From: Pseudogemmobacter hezensis
GTDB taxonomy: Bacteria; Pseudomonadota; Alphaproteobacteria; Rhodobacterales; Rhodobacteraceae
Direction: 5' to 3'
Assembly (NCBI RefSeq): GCF_013155295.1
Contig: NZ_JABJXT010000014.1
Span: forward strand, 1 to 64,000
DNA: 64,000 nucleotides
The notes beneath the pieces are model-generated. The model did no database searches, was not told the origin of the DNA, and saw only the letters and a list, made by a program, of their open reading frames with translations. Every line of letters begins with the position of its first letter. The first letter of the stretch is position 1. A program made the translations under genes and the position numbers. Below are positions 1-9,560 of the stretch, piece after piece.

Positions 1-553
1 TAGAAGCGCGCCGAGCGCTTGAGCAATCTGAGGGCTCCACGCCCGGCGCGCTTGCCCAACCCGAAACCTACCAATATCAAACCCAAGGACTCTCGTTATG
101 AACGAGGGACGACCGGGGGGCAGGTCAGCCCCTGTCAACCAGACTTGTCTGGGAGCGCGCAGGTGACGGTCCAGTTGCCGTGCAGCTTCGTTACCATTGG
201 TCATGGGTTACCCAGTGTAGAATGCTTGTATCTACCATTAAGCTTCCCTTTTGGCTTGGCGCAACCTGTAAGCGAAACGTACGGTCTCTTATACGGCCAT
301 GAATGAGCGTTGGACCGATGTGCAGCTTTCGGCTTGCATGTCCGCTTTTGGGGAGCGGCACCGCGGCGCTCATCAGGCGCTGAGTGGCAGCTATGGGCCG
401 GTATCGACGCTCCGGGCGTCACATCAAGCAGACAAGAATGCTGTAAGTCACGCGTTTGACAGGTTAGCCAACGCGTTTGGCTCATCTATCATCCAGAAAG
501 ACCGCCTTTTTGAAACAAAAGGCAAGACTTTCTGAAACGCCATAGGGTTAGTT
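1..553. other. Gene-poor left flank, no coding region supported
   Basis: I find no convincing gene here. The short open frames on both strands have no recognisable motif, no good ribosome binding site and unnatural composition. Base composition is visibly less GC-rich than the genes to the right. The only structure I can point to is the inverted repeat at 494-534. The stretch may be the 3' side of a gene or RNA outside the window, or a decayed region. Confidence 0.5.
494..534. repeat. Interrupted inverted repeat (hairpin)
   Basis: CAGAAAG at 494-500 pairs with CTTTCTG at 528-534. Inside it, GCCTTTT at 504-510 pairs with AAAAGGC at 517-523, leaving a small internal loop. It lies just downstream of tRNA-Pro on the minus strand, so it may end or process that transcript. 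The run of T/A within the stem is compatible with a terminator, but there is no clean U tract after it. Confidence 0.5.
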
Positions 554-630
554 TGGTCGGAGCGAGAGGATTCGAACCTCCGACCCCCTGCTCCCGAAGC
601 AGGTGCGCTACCAGGCTGCGCTACGCTCCG
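554..630 (-). tRNA. tRNA-Pro (anticodon CGG)
   Basis: On the minus strand the acceptor arm CGGAGCG (630-624) pairs with CGCTCCG (564-558). The anticodon loop reads TTCGGGA between CCTGC and GCAGG, giving anticodon CGG for proline codon CCG. The T-arm GGTTCGAATCC is intact. The discriminator base is A at 557 and the CCA end is encoded at 556-554. It is a complete cloverleaf of normal length. Confidence 0.96.
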
Positions 631-806
631 ACCGTGGTGGCGGCATAATCCCCGACGCCGCGTTTGACAAGCGAAAATGATGAAAGAGGCCGAATATGTC
701 AGCCGAACGGCCTGACGGGGTTGAGATCCTGCTGTAAGCCCCATTTAATTTCACAGCGCTTTCCGGGGCGGGGTGTCGATGGGATGTCTGTGGTATGTCG
801 CCGGCC

Positions 807-2537
807 CTATTGCAGCATTCGGGTGCCACAGCTGTAATCATCGAGAATGATGTCTGCCTGCGCCACGCCGATGCCCAGAAGATCCAGCACGGCCTGCAGG
901 ATCGCATCCACCCCAAGAGCGGCAAGCAGGCTGGCTATGCTGCTGATAATCGCGCTGAGCGCGGTCAATAGCGTTGCAAGCACTGTATTCACCACCGTGA
1001 TCAGTGGGCAGAGCAAAAGCGACAAAAATCCCGCTGCACAGGCATTGGCATTGACCTGGTCCTGCAGATCATCGCGCACGTCGTCGAGGAAGGTGCTGAC
1101 ATTCGCAACCAGGCCCGAAAGTGTCAGCGGGTTTTTCACCGGAACCGGCTTGCGGAACTGATCCAGGCGGATAGGAACCTGCTTTATGCCGCGCGCCAGT
1201 GAGATCCGGTTCATATCGGTCGGCGCAACATTGGCGCGGGAATCGAGGATGCCGATACGCAGGGCCAGCTCTACCGGCGCGGTCTCGGCGTGAAATACGG
1301 CCAGCTGATCCGAGGGCAGCCTTGCGCCACAATTCAGGCTGATCGCCGTTGCATCGGCGGTGCCAAGGCCCAGGTTCAGCGCCACCCGCAGCAGGGCATT
1401 GTCGCCATCGCCCAGAACATTCGCCTCGACCCGGGCATCCACCTGCGAGACCGAGGCCCGGGGCGGAGGGGCATCGCCGATCCGCCCGATACCGATCACC
1501 GGCGGGCGGACAAGGCCTATGCGCAGACCCACATCTGCCAGCGGCGACAGGTCAAGGCCGGTGCCGATATCCAGCCGCTCTGCGGGGTCGGCGGCCAGGC
1601 CCAGAAAGGCCATCATCAGATCATAGGCATTGACGGTGACATCGGGCAGAACATCGCCCACGCGTGCCTCTAACAGAGAGGGTGACATATTCATCACCTC
1701 TGCCAGTGTTACCGGCTGCCCGGCATGGGACGTGGCGGGCAGCGCGCCGGGCGGCAGGCCGCCAGCCGCAGCAAGGCCGGAAAACAGCTGCGGCGTGGTC
1801 AGCGGCAGGTGCAATACGTCGTTGAAGGTGAACACCTCCGTCGCCACGCCTAAGGATAGCAGCGACAGCAGTTCCTCAACCTTGACCCTGGTATTTGCCA
1901 GGCCCTCATAGCTGAGAACCGAGACATTCAGCCCGATCCCCAGCCCGGAAAGCACCGGATCCAGGATCGATTCGCGCGTATTTACCCCCAGCAGCCGGTT
2001 GCGCAGGGTGAAGACGACAATGGCCTGGCTGCCCGCGACAGCGGAACGGCTGATCACAACCTGATCGTCGCGCAGAACTGGCCGCAGCAGCAGTGCCCGG
2101 AATGGAGAGGGCACCTCCACCATCACCGCAGAGGCGCCGCTGGGATTGGCCTGGTTCGGATGCGGCACGAAGCCACCCGAAGGCGAGTAACTGCCCAGCA
2201 GGATATGGCGATCTTCCAGTGCAATCACGCCGTAGCGGTCATTTGCAGCCACTGTCTTGCGGGCGACATCGCGCACCCGGACCGGGTCGGGCAGGTAGCG
2301 GGCGGCGCTTTGCGCGGCAAGATCGGCCTGCGACTGGGTATAGCGCTTTTGCGCGTTCAGCCTGACCGCATCTGTCGCCAGGCCGCCAATCAGCATCAGA
2401 ACCGGGAATATGATGACGAAGAACACGGTGACACTGCCCGAAGTGTCACGAATCCAGCGCATAAGCGTGCGCGCGGGATCGATTTGCGGCAAGGCGATGC
2501 GGGGCAGATGAAGCCGGGACAGATGAAACCGGGGCAT
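807..2537 (-). CDS. TadG-like protein with N-terminal Flp-pilus assembly domain
   Basis: A protein of about 576 residues. Near the N terminus it has the short motif RDTSGSVTVFF followed by one hydrophobic segment and a conserved Asp (GLATDAVR), the pattern of the TadG/TadE-like N-terminal region that anchors pilus-assembly pseudopilins in the inner membrane. The rest is a long extracytoplasmic region ending in a hydrophobic stretch rich in Leu/Ile/Ala. No other tad genes are adjacent, so a role in Flp pili is family inference only. Start choice is uncertain: ATG at 2606 is open, but the hairpin at 2561-2580 would then lie in the coding region. I prefer 2537; 2462 (MRWIRD) is also plausible. 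Confidence 0.7.
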   Translation of the reverse strand: MPRFHLSRLHLPRIALPQIDPARTLMRWIRDTSGSVTVFFVIIFPVLMLIGGLATDAVRLNAQKRYTQSQADLAAQSAARYLPDPVRVRDVARKTVAANDRYGVIALEDRHILLGSYSPSGGFVPHPNQANPSGASAVMVEVPSPFRALLLRPVLRDDQVVISRSAVAGSQAIVVFTLRNRLLGVNTRESILDPVLSGLGIGLNVSVLSYEGLANTRVKVEELLSLLSLGVATEVFTFNDVLHLPLTTPQLFSGLAAAGGLPPGALPATSHAGQPVTLAEVMNMSPSLLEARVGDVLPDVTVNAYDLMMAFLGLAADPAERLDIGTGLDLSPLADVGLRIGLVRPPVIGIGRIGDAPPPRASVSQVDARVEANVLGDGDNALLRVALNLGLGTADATAISLNCGARLPSDQLAVFHAETAPVELALRIGILDSRANVAPTDMNRISLARGIKQVPIRLDQFRKPVPVKNPLTLSGLVANVSTFLDDVRDDLQDQVNANACAAGFLSLLLCPLITVVNTVLATLLTALSAIISSIASLLAALGVDAILQAVLDLLGIGVAQADIILDDYSCGTRMLQ

Positions 2538-2560
2538 GGCTGGCGATGTCGGCCTGAAAC

Positions 2561-2580
2561 AAGGGGGAAGAATCCCCCTT
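2561..2580 (-). terminator. Terminator-like hairpin after the TerC gene
   Basis: AAGGGGG pairs with CCCCCTT around a 6-base loop. On the minus strand it lies between the TerC-family stop (2647) and the TadG-like gene and is followed by TTGTTTC, a weak U-rich tail. It is a perfect 7-bp stem, but its function is inferred from position. Confidence 0.45.
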
Positions 2581-2646
2581 ATTCTGCCTGCAGCATCGCC
2601 AGCCACCTAACCGATAAAACGGCGGATTTTATGCGAATATGGGCGA

Positions 2647-4200
2647 TTAAAGCGCCGCCTGCCTGCGCACCCGCACCTTGTCGATAGCGCGGCCATTCAT
2701 CGCCACGATCTCATATTCCAGCCCGTCGAAATCAAGCTTTTCGCCCGCGACCGGCATATTGCCGTGACGCCACAGGATATAGCCCGCCAGGGTGGAATAG
2801 CGCTCGGTCTCGTCTTCCAGATCGGCCTCGAACAGCTGCGAGGCGCGACGGATATCCATCCAGCCATCGACCAGCCAGGACCCATCCTCGGCGCGCTCTT
2901 CGGTGGCGGGGGCCTCATCCTCATCGGGGAAGTCGCCCGCGATTGCCTCTAGCACATCGGTGGGTGTCACGATCCCTTCAAGCGAGCCGAATTCGTCAAC
3001 GATCACGGCCAGTTGCACGGGTGAGCGGCGCAGCTGCTCCATCAGGCGCAGCACCGAGACGCTTTCATGCAGCACCAGCGGCTCGCGGACCGAGCGTTCG
3101 GGGTTGATATGCCCGTCGGTCAGCAGATCGCGCATCAGATCGCGTGCCAGTGCGACGCCGGTGAATTCGTCCAGGCTGCCGCGCCCGATCAGGAAGCGCG
3201 AATGCTTCTGATCAAGGATCTGCTCGCGGATCTTTGCCTCATCGGACTCAAGGTCGATCCAGTCGATCTCATTGCGCGGCGTCATAACCGAGGTCGCGGG
3301 CCGGTCTGTCAGGCCCAGAACGCCCTGGATCATGTCTTTCTCTTCGGGGGCGAAGAGCTCTTGCTCGGCCGCACGGTCGGCGATCACATCGGCGGTGCCG
3401 CCAAGATCCTCGCCCTTGCGGCCGCCCAGCAGGCGCAAAACGGCCTCGGCGGTGCGGTCACGCAGGTCGCCCGAGGTGATGTAACGCTCACGGTTGGCGC
3501 GGCCGATCTGGTTCAGCGCCTCGATACCGACAGAGAAGCCGATTGCGGCATAGAGATAGCCTTTCGGAATGTGGAAGCCGAAGCCCTCAACGATCAGCGA
3601 GAAGCCGATCATCATCAGGAAGCCAAGGCAGAGGATGACCACGGTCGGGTGTTTCGACACGAAGTTCATCAGCGTCTTCGACATCAGCAGCATGACGGCC
3701 ATGGCGACGAGGACGGCGATATACATGATGGACAGATGTTGCACCATGCCGACGGCGGTGATCACCGAATCCAGCGAGAAAACCGCATCCAGCACCACGA
3801 TCTGCAAGAGAACCTGCCAGAAAGCCACCTGAACGACGCTGCCCTCTTTGTGGCCGGAATGGCCCTCAAGCCGTTCGTGCAGTTCCATCGTGCCTTTGAA
3901 CAGAAGGAACAGGCCGCCGAATATCAGGATCAGGTCGCGCCCCGAGAAGCCATGCCCGAAAAGGGCGAAGAGGGGCTCTTGCAGGGTGACGATCCAGGCG
4001 ATCGAGGCCAGCAGCACAAACCGCATGCCAAGCGCCAGCGACAGGCCGATGATGCGGGCCTTGTCGCGCTGATGCGCGGGCAGTTTGTCGGCGAGAACGG
4101 CAATGAAAACGAGGTTGTCGATCCCCAGGACGATCTCAAGCACGATCAAGGTCGCAAGGCCGGCCCAGGCAGCCGGATCAGACATCCATTCAAATAACAC
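2647..4200 (-). CDS. TerC-family membrane protein with CBS pair and CorC/HlyC domain
   Basis: Closely resembles the E. coli YoaE/YegH architecture. A TerC membrane domain of about seven segments (residues ~5-240) contains [11 protein letters not shown] and [16 protein letters not shown], whose acidic residues are conserved in TerC proteins. It is followed by a pair of CBS domains (~300-420) and a C-terminal CorC/HlyC transporter-associated domain (~430-517). The family is linked to metal ion (often Mn) export or protection of secreted enzymes; the substrate here is unknown. I place the start at GTG 4200 (VLFEWMSDP) by alignment to YoaE. An ATG at 4281 adds 27 residues of unlikely sequence. 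It is monocistronic on the minus strand. Confidence 0.85.
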   Translation of the reverse strand: MLFEWMSDPAAWAGLATLIVLEIVLGIDNLVFIAVLADKLPAHQRDKARIIGLSLALGMRFVLLASIAWIVTLQEPLFALFGHGFSGRDLILIFGGLFLLFKGTMELHERLEGHSGHKEGSVVQVAFWQVLLQIVVLDAVFSLDSVITAVGMVQHLSIMYIAVLVAMAVMLLMSKTLMNFVSKHPTVVILCLGFLMMIGFSLIVEGFGFHIPKGYLYAAIGFSVGIEALNQIGRANRERYITSGDLRDRTAEAVLRLLGGRKGEDLGGTADVIADRAAEQELFAPEEKDMIQGVLGLTDRPATSVMTPRNEIDWIDLESDEAKIREQILDQKHSRFLIGRGSLDEFTGVALARDLMRDLLTDGHINPERSVREPLVLHESVSVLRLMEQLRRSPVQLAVIVDEFGSLEGIVTPTDVLEAIAGDFPDEDEAPATEERAEDGSWLVDGWMDIRRASQLFEADLEDETERYSTLAGYILWRHGNMPVAGEKLDFDGLEYEIVAMNGRAIDKVRVRRQAAL

Positions 4201-4937
4201 GAGGTTTGGCTCCGAAGTGAGAAAGCCGCGCAGGCACATGCCAGGCGCGGTGAGGGGAAAGGAATGCGGATGATTCCGCAAACATGGTGAAAAAAGCTTT
4301 GGCCAGCGAAAGCCGGGGGCGGGTGGTTTTATCGCTGATGTAAGGCAGGATCAGGCCAGTGTCGGGCCTGTTACCGCCTGCTTGCCCGCGTGGGGGAGGG
4401 CGACTTCGCTCGCTGCTACACGAGCCTTCCTCGGATGAGGGGGGGCTGCCGGATGCGCAGGGGCTGCTTTCGCCCCGACCCGATCCGACAGAGCCTGCGC
4501 TGATCGTGCGGGTCTGGGCGATTGCTGCCACGCCACCACAGGCCCGGGCATGCGTGATCCGCACTGACCTGAGCATCCTGCGCGCCGCCGGCGCTTTGAC
4601 GTGACCGAGTTTCACCCGTTATCCCATAGCTTTCAGACAGGCCTGGTGCCAGTCAACAGAGGTTTCCCGCCATATGACATGCATGGCCAATGCCGTGGTA
4701 TTTTTCTGCATGTTGGCTTCCGCCGCAAGTCTTTCCTGATCCCCCTGGCGGATTTGCGGCGATAATAGCACCACGAGGGCTGGGGGCGTCTGGGGCCGTC
4801 TGGCGCCGTTTATTGGCGAAATTTGTAAAGGATTCGTGTCTTTTCCGCCGGTAAGGCCCGGGTTTCTGCATCTGAGGCCGGGGCAGGCATAAAAAAAGGA
4901 GGGCCAGAGCCCCCCTTTTCCTGGTGATTTAAGGCGC
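4201..4937. other. Intergenic region, no gene supported
   Basis: About 740 bases between the TerC gene and the RND operon. The open frames here look like noise. It contains the RND terminator (4891-4919) and, presumably, the promoter and leader of the TerC gene. A GC-rich stretch at 4380-4510 can form several hairpins on the minus strand. I looked for a yybP-ykoY manganese riboswitch there and did not find its conserved core. Confidence 0.5.
4891..4919 (-). terminator. Rho-independent terminator of the RND operon
   Basis: On the minus strand it reads AAAAGGGGGGCTC, a short loop, then GGCCCTCC followed by seven T residues. It starts 19 bases after the stop codon of the RND permease gene. The combination of GC stem and uninterrupted T tract is typical of an intrinsic terminator. 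Confidence 0.85.
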
Positions 4938-7900
4938 TTAATGCGCGGCCGAAGGCCCGAACTGCTTTTCGACATTGCGCTTGTGCAGGTCGAAGGACGC
5001 GTCCGAACGAGAGATCAGCGTGTAGAACATCGGCACCACAAACAGCGTGAACAGCGTCCCGATCAACAGGCCGGTGAAGATCACCAGACCCATCGCCTGA
5101 CGGGCCGCAGCACCTGCACCCTCGGCGATGATCAGCGGAACGACGGCCAGAGCCATGGCGGCGGTGGTCATCAGGATCGGCCGCAGACGGGTTTTCGCCG
5201 CCGCGACGATCGCCGCACGCTGGTTCAGCCCGTGGTCTTCGCGTTGCTGATTGGCGAATTCCACCATCAGGATCCCGTGTTTTGTAATCAGACCTATCAG
5301 TGTGATCAGGCCGACCTGCGTGTAGATGTTCAGCGTGCTTGCGCCCAGATAAAGCGGCAAAAGCGCACCGAAAATCGACAGAGGCACCGACATCATGATG
5401 ATGAAGGGGTCACGGAAGCTTTCGAACTGGGCCGCCAGAACCAGGTAGATCACGATGATTGCCGCACCAAAGGCCAGCAGGATCGTGTTGCCTTCGGATT
5501 TCTCAAGCCGGGTCTGGCCCGAGTAATCCAGGAAGAAGCCGTCCGGCAGAACCTCTGCCGCGATTTCCTCAAGCTTGGCAACCGCGGTGCCGGTTGAAAC
5601 ACCGGGCATCGGCATGGCCGAAAGCGTGGCCGAGTTCAGCTGGTTGAACTGCTCGATCGCCGAAGCTGCAACACCAGGGTTAAGCGAGATGACCGAGGAC
5701 AGCGGCAGCATCGCCCCCGAGGAGGAGCGCACGAAGAAGTCGTTCAGCCGCTCGGGGTTGTCACGCCAGTCAACCGGGACCTGGGTCACGATGTCATAGC
5801 TGTTGGAGTCGCGGTCGAACTGCGCGACTGCGCCGCCACCGACCAGCAGGCCCAGCGTGGTGCCGATATCCGACACCGAGACGCCAAGGTTTGCGGCACG
5901 ATCGCGGTCAATCGTCACCCGCACCTGTGGCGCGTCGAAGGACATCGAGTTCTGCACCACGATGAACATGCCGCTTTGCATCGCTTTCTGATAGATTTCA
6001 TCAGCGACTTCGACGACGCGTTCGGGGTCGTGGATCGACTGAACCACCATCGAGATCGGCAGGCCACCACCGGCACCCGGCAGCGACGGCGGCGCAAAGA
6101 CGAAGCTTTGCATCCCCGGCGCATTGTCCAGAACGCCCTGGATTTGCTGCTTGATCTGCTCCTGGCTGCGTGCGCGATCAGCCCAGTCTTTCAGCACCCA
6201 GATGTAGAAGCCGGTATCCGGTGTACCCATGCCCGCAAACGAGAAGTAGGTCGAAACCTCTTCGATGTCTTTGGTCCGCTCGGTGATCTCGGTCGCAAAG
6301 GCCTGGGTGTAATCCAGCGTCGCATAGCGGGGCGCGTTCATCAGGGCGAAAAGCGCGCCCTGATCTTCTTCCGGCGCCAGCTCGGACGAGGTGTTGACCA
6401 GCATGAAGCCGGTCGCACCCAGCAAAGAGACCACCATCAACAGCGTGACGGGGCGATAGTCCAGCGACGAAGAGATCCGCCGCTCATACCAGTTGGCCAG
6501 GCCGTTCAGCGTTTTGTCGACGATTTTCTGGAAACGCCCCGGCTCGCCATGGGTCAGAAGACGGGCCGACATCGCCGGGGTGATCGTCAGTGCGACGATC
6601 CCCGAGATGATCACCGCGCCCGCCAGCGTCAGCGAGAATTCGGTGAAGAGCGAGCCGGTCAGGCCGCCGGTAAAGGCCAGAGGGGCCAGAACCGCCGCCA
6701 GGGTGATCGTCATGGCGATAACCGGGCCGGTGATCTCGACCATGCCTTTGATCGAGGCCTGGGCAGGGCTGAGGCCCTCATCGATATGGCGGTGAATGTT
6801 TTCCACCACAACGATTGCGTCATCCACCACCAGGCCGATGGCAAGCACCATCGCCAGCAGGGTCAGAAGGTTGATCGAATAGCCCAGCACCAGCATGATC
6901 GCGCAAACCCCGACCAGCGACAGCGGGATGGTGACGATCGGCATCAGAACCGAGCGGAACGAGCCCAGGAACAGCAGGATAACGATCACCACGATGACAA
7001 CTGCCTCGGCGATGGTCGTGAACACCTCGGAAATCGAGGCCGAGATGGTTTCGGTGCTGTCATAGACGAGGGTGATGGACATGCCCTGCGGCAGGCTGTC
7101 CTGCAATCCGGGCAATGCGGTCAGCACATTGGTTGCAACATCCAGCTGGTTCTCGCCCGGCGCGGGGATCACGCCGATAAAGGTGCCGGGCTGGCCCTTG
7201 AAGGTGACGATGCCGTCGGGCTCGCCCGAGGCCAGCTCGATTGTGGCCACGTCGCGCAAGCGCACGACGCCATTCTCGCCCTCGACCAGCGGCAGCTCGC
7301 CAAAGGCATCGGCGTCCTGCAGGGTTGAGGCAAGCGTCAGGGAATAGGCGAAATATTCATTCCGCGTCTTGCCCGGTGCCGCGAGGAAGTTCGACGAACG
7401 GATCGCGTTCAGCACCTCGGCTGCGGTCACCCCGCGCGAGGACAGCTTCAGCGGATCCAGCCAGACACGCATGCTGAATTCCTGGCCGCCCATGATTTCC
7501 ATCTGGGCGACACCCTGAATATTCGTCACGCGCGGGCTGACCACGCGCTCAAGATATTCATTCAGCTGCTCTTTCGACATATTGGGGTTCTGCACCGCCA
7601 GATACATCAGAGCAAAGGTCTGGCCGGTGCCTTTCAGCACCACCGGGTCATCGGATTCCGAAGGCAGATCGCCCCGGACCTGGTTGACCTTGGACATAAC
7701 CTCGGTCAGCGCCACGTCGGGATCGGCCCCCAGTTTCATCTGCACCGTCACCGTTGAAAGGGACTGGCGCGACGAACTGGTGATGTAATCGACATTCTCG
7801 GTGGTCGAGACGGCGGCCGCAATCGGCGAGGTGATAAAGCCCTGGATCAGTTCAGCATCTGCACCGGCATAGACGGTGGAAATGGTGATTACCGAATCCT

Positions 7901-8021
7901 CGACCTCGGGGTATTGGCGCACCGGCAGATTGACCACCGATGCAAGACCGAGAAACAGGATCAGCGCGGCAAGCACAGTCGAAAGGACTGGCCGGCGGAT
8001 GAATAACTCTGAAAAATGCAT
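4938..8021 (-). CDS. RND (HAE1-type) multidrug efflux permease
   Basis: At 1027 residues it has full AcrB/MexB-family length. Transmembrane segment 1 is at ~12-30 (PVLSTVLAALILFLGL). Two large periplasmic loops follow, and a central helix carries GLVVDDAIVVVENI, including the paired Asp residues that form the proton relay in RND pumps. A late helix bundle has the family signature GLITKHGILMVEF. It works in the inner membrane with the adaptor encoded just upstream (10-bp gap) and an outer-membrane channel that is not in this window. Substrates cannot be told from sequence. It is followed by a strong terminator. Confidence 0.95.
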   Translation of the reverse strand: MHFSELFIRRPVLSTVLAALILFLGLASVVNLPVRQYPEVEDSVITISTVYAGADAELIQGFITSPIAAAVSTTENVDYITSSSRQSLSTVTVQMKLGADPDVALTEVMSKVNQVRGDLPSESDDPVVLKGTGQTFALMYLAVQNPNMSKEQLNEYLERVVSPRVTNIQGVAQMEIMGGQEFSMRVWLDPLKLSSRGVTAAEVLNAIRSSNFLAAPGKTRNEYFAYSLTLASTLQDADAFGELPLVEGENGVVRLRDVATIELASGEPDGIVTFKGQPGTFIGVIPAPGENQLDVATNVLTALPGLQDSLPQGMSITLVYDSTETISASISEVFTTIAEAVVIVVIVILLFLGSFRSVLMPIVTIPLSLVGVCAIMLVLGYSINLLTLLAMVLAIGLVVDDAIVVVENIHRHIDEGLSPAQASIKGMVEITGPVIAMTITLAAVLAPLAFTGGLTGSLFTEFSLTLAGAVIISGIVALTITPAMSARLLTHGEPGRFQKIVDKTLNGLANWYERRISSSLDYRPVTLLMVVSLLGATGFMLVNTSSELAPEEDQGALFALMNAPRYATLDYTQAFATEITERTKDIEEVSTYFSFAGMGTPDTGFYIWVLKDWADRARSQEQIKQQIQGVLDNAPGMQSFVFAPPSLPGAGGGLPISMVVQSIHDPERVVEVADEIYQKAMQSGMFIVVQNSMSFDAPQVRVTIDRDRAANLGVSVSDIGTTLGLLVGGGAVAQFDRDSNSYDIVTQVPVDWRDNPERLNDFFVRSSSGAMLPLSSVISLNPGVAASAIEQFNQLNSATLSAMPMPGVSTGTAVAKLEEIAAEVLPDGFFLDYSGQTRLEKSEGNTILLAFGAAIIVIYLVLAAQFESFRDPFIIMMSVPLSIFGALLPLYLGASTLNIYTQVGLITLIGLITKHGILMVEFANQQREDHGLNQRAAIVAAAKTRLRPILMTTAAMALAVVPLIIAEGAGAAARQAMGLVIFTGLLIGTLFTLFVVPMFYTLISRSDASFDLHKRNVEKQFGPSAAH

Positions 8022-8031
8022 CCGATCCCCC

Positions 8032-9132
8032 TTATTCGGCGGCTTTGGGCGTCAGATCGACCGTGTTGTCGACCTTGACCCTTGCGCCCGATGTCAGGCG
8101 GTTCTGGCCTGAGGTCACAATCAGATCTCCTGCCTTGATGCCGGTGGTGACCTCGATCCGCCCGCCAGAGCGACGGCCCAGCTGCACGAAGACCTGCTCG
8201 ACTTTCTGCTCGTCTGCATTCTCGCCTTCGCGGATCACATAGATCGAGTCCCCGTAAAGCGAAGAGCTGACAGCGGTTTGCGGAACGGCGATCACGCCTT
8301 CCTCCTTGGGAAGTGTGATCCGCACCCGCAGGAACTGACCGGGAACCAGTTTGCCCGACAGGTTTTCAACCTCGGCCCGGACCGAGACCATGCGGGTGTT
8401 CGGGTCGACGCGCGGCTCGATCCCGGTGATATTGCCGGTGGCCGAAAAATCGCCGACCTCAGAGGTCACCGTCACCGCGCCGCCCATTTTCAGAACAGCA
8501 AGCTGTTGTTCAGGAACGGAAAAATCAACGCGCATATTGGCGTGATCCTGCAGCGTCGCATAGATCTGGCCGGCAGAAACATACTGGCCAACCTCAATTT
8601 GCGGAATGCCGATCACCCCGCCAAAGGGGGCTTTCAGTGTTTTGCGGTCCAGCGAGGTCTGGGCCAGGGCGACCTGCGCGATGGCGCTTTCAACCTGGGC
8701 CTCTGCCGTTTCCAGCGTGGTTGCGGCACCCACGCCACGATCCGAAAGGGTGCGTGCGCGCGTTGCCTCTGCCCGGGCGACGGTCAGAGCGGCCTGGGCC
8801 GCAGCAAGCTGTGCCTTTTCGCTGTCATCGTCGATCACGATCATCTGCTGACCTTCGGTCACCGTGTCATTGGCGGCGAAATGCACCGCCCGCACGAGAC
8901 CGCCGCTTTCAATCGCCAGATCCACGCCCTGACGCGACAGCGAGGTGCCGATGGCGTCGATGCCCGGTTCCCATGTGACGGGCTGGACGGGTTCGGCATT
9001 GACCGCAACAGGGGGCGGGGTCATGCCGCCCAGGAACTGAGCAATCATCTCGTCACGGAAATACTTAAACCAGACGATCCCGCCGACAACGATACCCAGT
9101 AGAATTATCGCAATAATGAGCCGCTTTATCAT
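8032..9132 (-). CDS. RND efflux periplasmic adaptor (membrane fusion protein)
   Basis: 366 residues with an N-terminal membrane anchor (residues ~4-22), two halves of a barrel-sandwich (lipoyl-like) domain flanking an alpha hairpin rich in Ala/Gln/Glu (~100-160), then beta-barrel and membrane-proximal domains. The motif GLVRAVHFAANDTV and the later LKAPFGGVIG are typical of HlyD/AcrA-type adaptors. It is the first gene of a two-gene operon with the RND permease. No regulator gene is adjacent. Its promoter must lie in the 9133-9348 region, facing the FMN riboswitch. Confidence 0.93.
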   Translation of the reverse strand: MIKRLIIAIILLGIVVGGIVWFKYFRDEMIAQFLGGMTPPPVAVNAEPVQPVTWEPGIDAIGTSLSRQGVDLAIESGGLVRAVHFAANDTVTEGQQMIVIDDDSEKAQLAAAQAALTVARAEATRARTLSDRGVGAATTLETAEAQVESAIAQVALAQTSLDRKTLKAPFGGVIGIPQIEVGQYVSAGQIYATLQDHANMRVDFSVPEQQLAVLKMGGAVTVTSEVGDFSATGNITGIEPRVDPNTRMVSVRAEVENLSGKLVPGQFLRVRITLPKEEGVIAVPQTAVSSSLYGDSIYVIREGENADEQKVEQVFVQLGRRSGGRIEVTTGIKAGDLIVTSGQNRLTSGARVKVDNTVDLTPKAAE

Positions 9133-9348
9133 CGAATACTCCTGCTGCGCGGTTCGGTCAGACTGACTTGCATGGCCAGTCTTTAAACCGCGTTAACTGA
9201 ACTGATCGGTTCGATTAGTCAATGACGCAAACTTGCATTCGACTGATCGCATTCGCAGCAATGCTTATTGGAACGCCACCAGATCACAAGGGGCGGATGG
9301 GGCTGACGGGCCTTGATTTCACGTTTTGTCTCATGTTAGCCCTTGAAT

Positions 9349-9473
9349 GTTCTCAGGGCGGGGTGCGATTCCCCACCGGCGGTTATAGCCCGCGAGCGCC
9401 TCTCCTTCGGGTTGAGGGTCAGCAGATCCGGTGAAATTCCGGGGCCGACGGTATAGTCCGGATGAAAGAGAAC
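9349..9473 (+). promoter_or_regulatory. FMN riboswitch (RFN element)
   Basis: The hallmark blocks are present in order: closing stem GTTCTC (9349-9354) paired with GAGAAC (9468-9473), AGGGCGGGGTGCGA, TCCCCACCGGCGG, AGCCCGCGAGCG, CAGATCCGGTGAAATTCCG and GCCGACGGTATAGTCCGGATG. It lies 87 bases upstream of ribH and should repress lumazine synthase expression when FMN binds, probably at translation, since no obvious terminator follows. Confidence 0.96.
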
Positions 9474-9560
9474 CTGTCTGGTGGAATCCGGCTTGGCCGG
9501 TCTGTCAGATGGGAGATTGCTCTGGGGCCGAAGACGTTAACTCAACGGATAGGTTCCGAA

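Noticed and set aside
4282-4620. Possible yybP-ykoY manganese riboswitch upstream of the TerC gene
   Set aside because: The region folds into GC-rich hairpins on the minus strand, but the conserved core blocks are not there.
5976-7328. 450-codon open frame opposite the RND permease
   Set aside because: Antisense to a conserved gene, no motif, skewed composition.
9196-9216. GAAC-N6-GTTC dyad upstream of the RND adaptor gene as a TetR operator
   Set aside because: The arms are short and imperfect and no regulator gene is adjacent; not strong enough to list.
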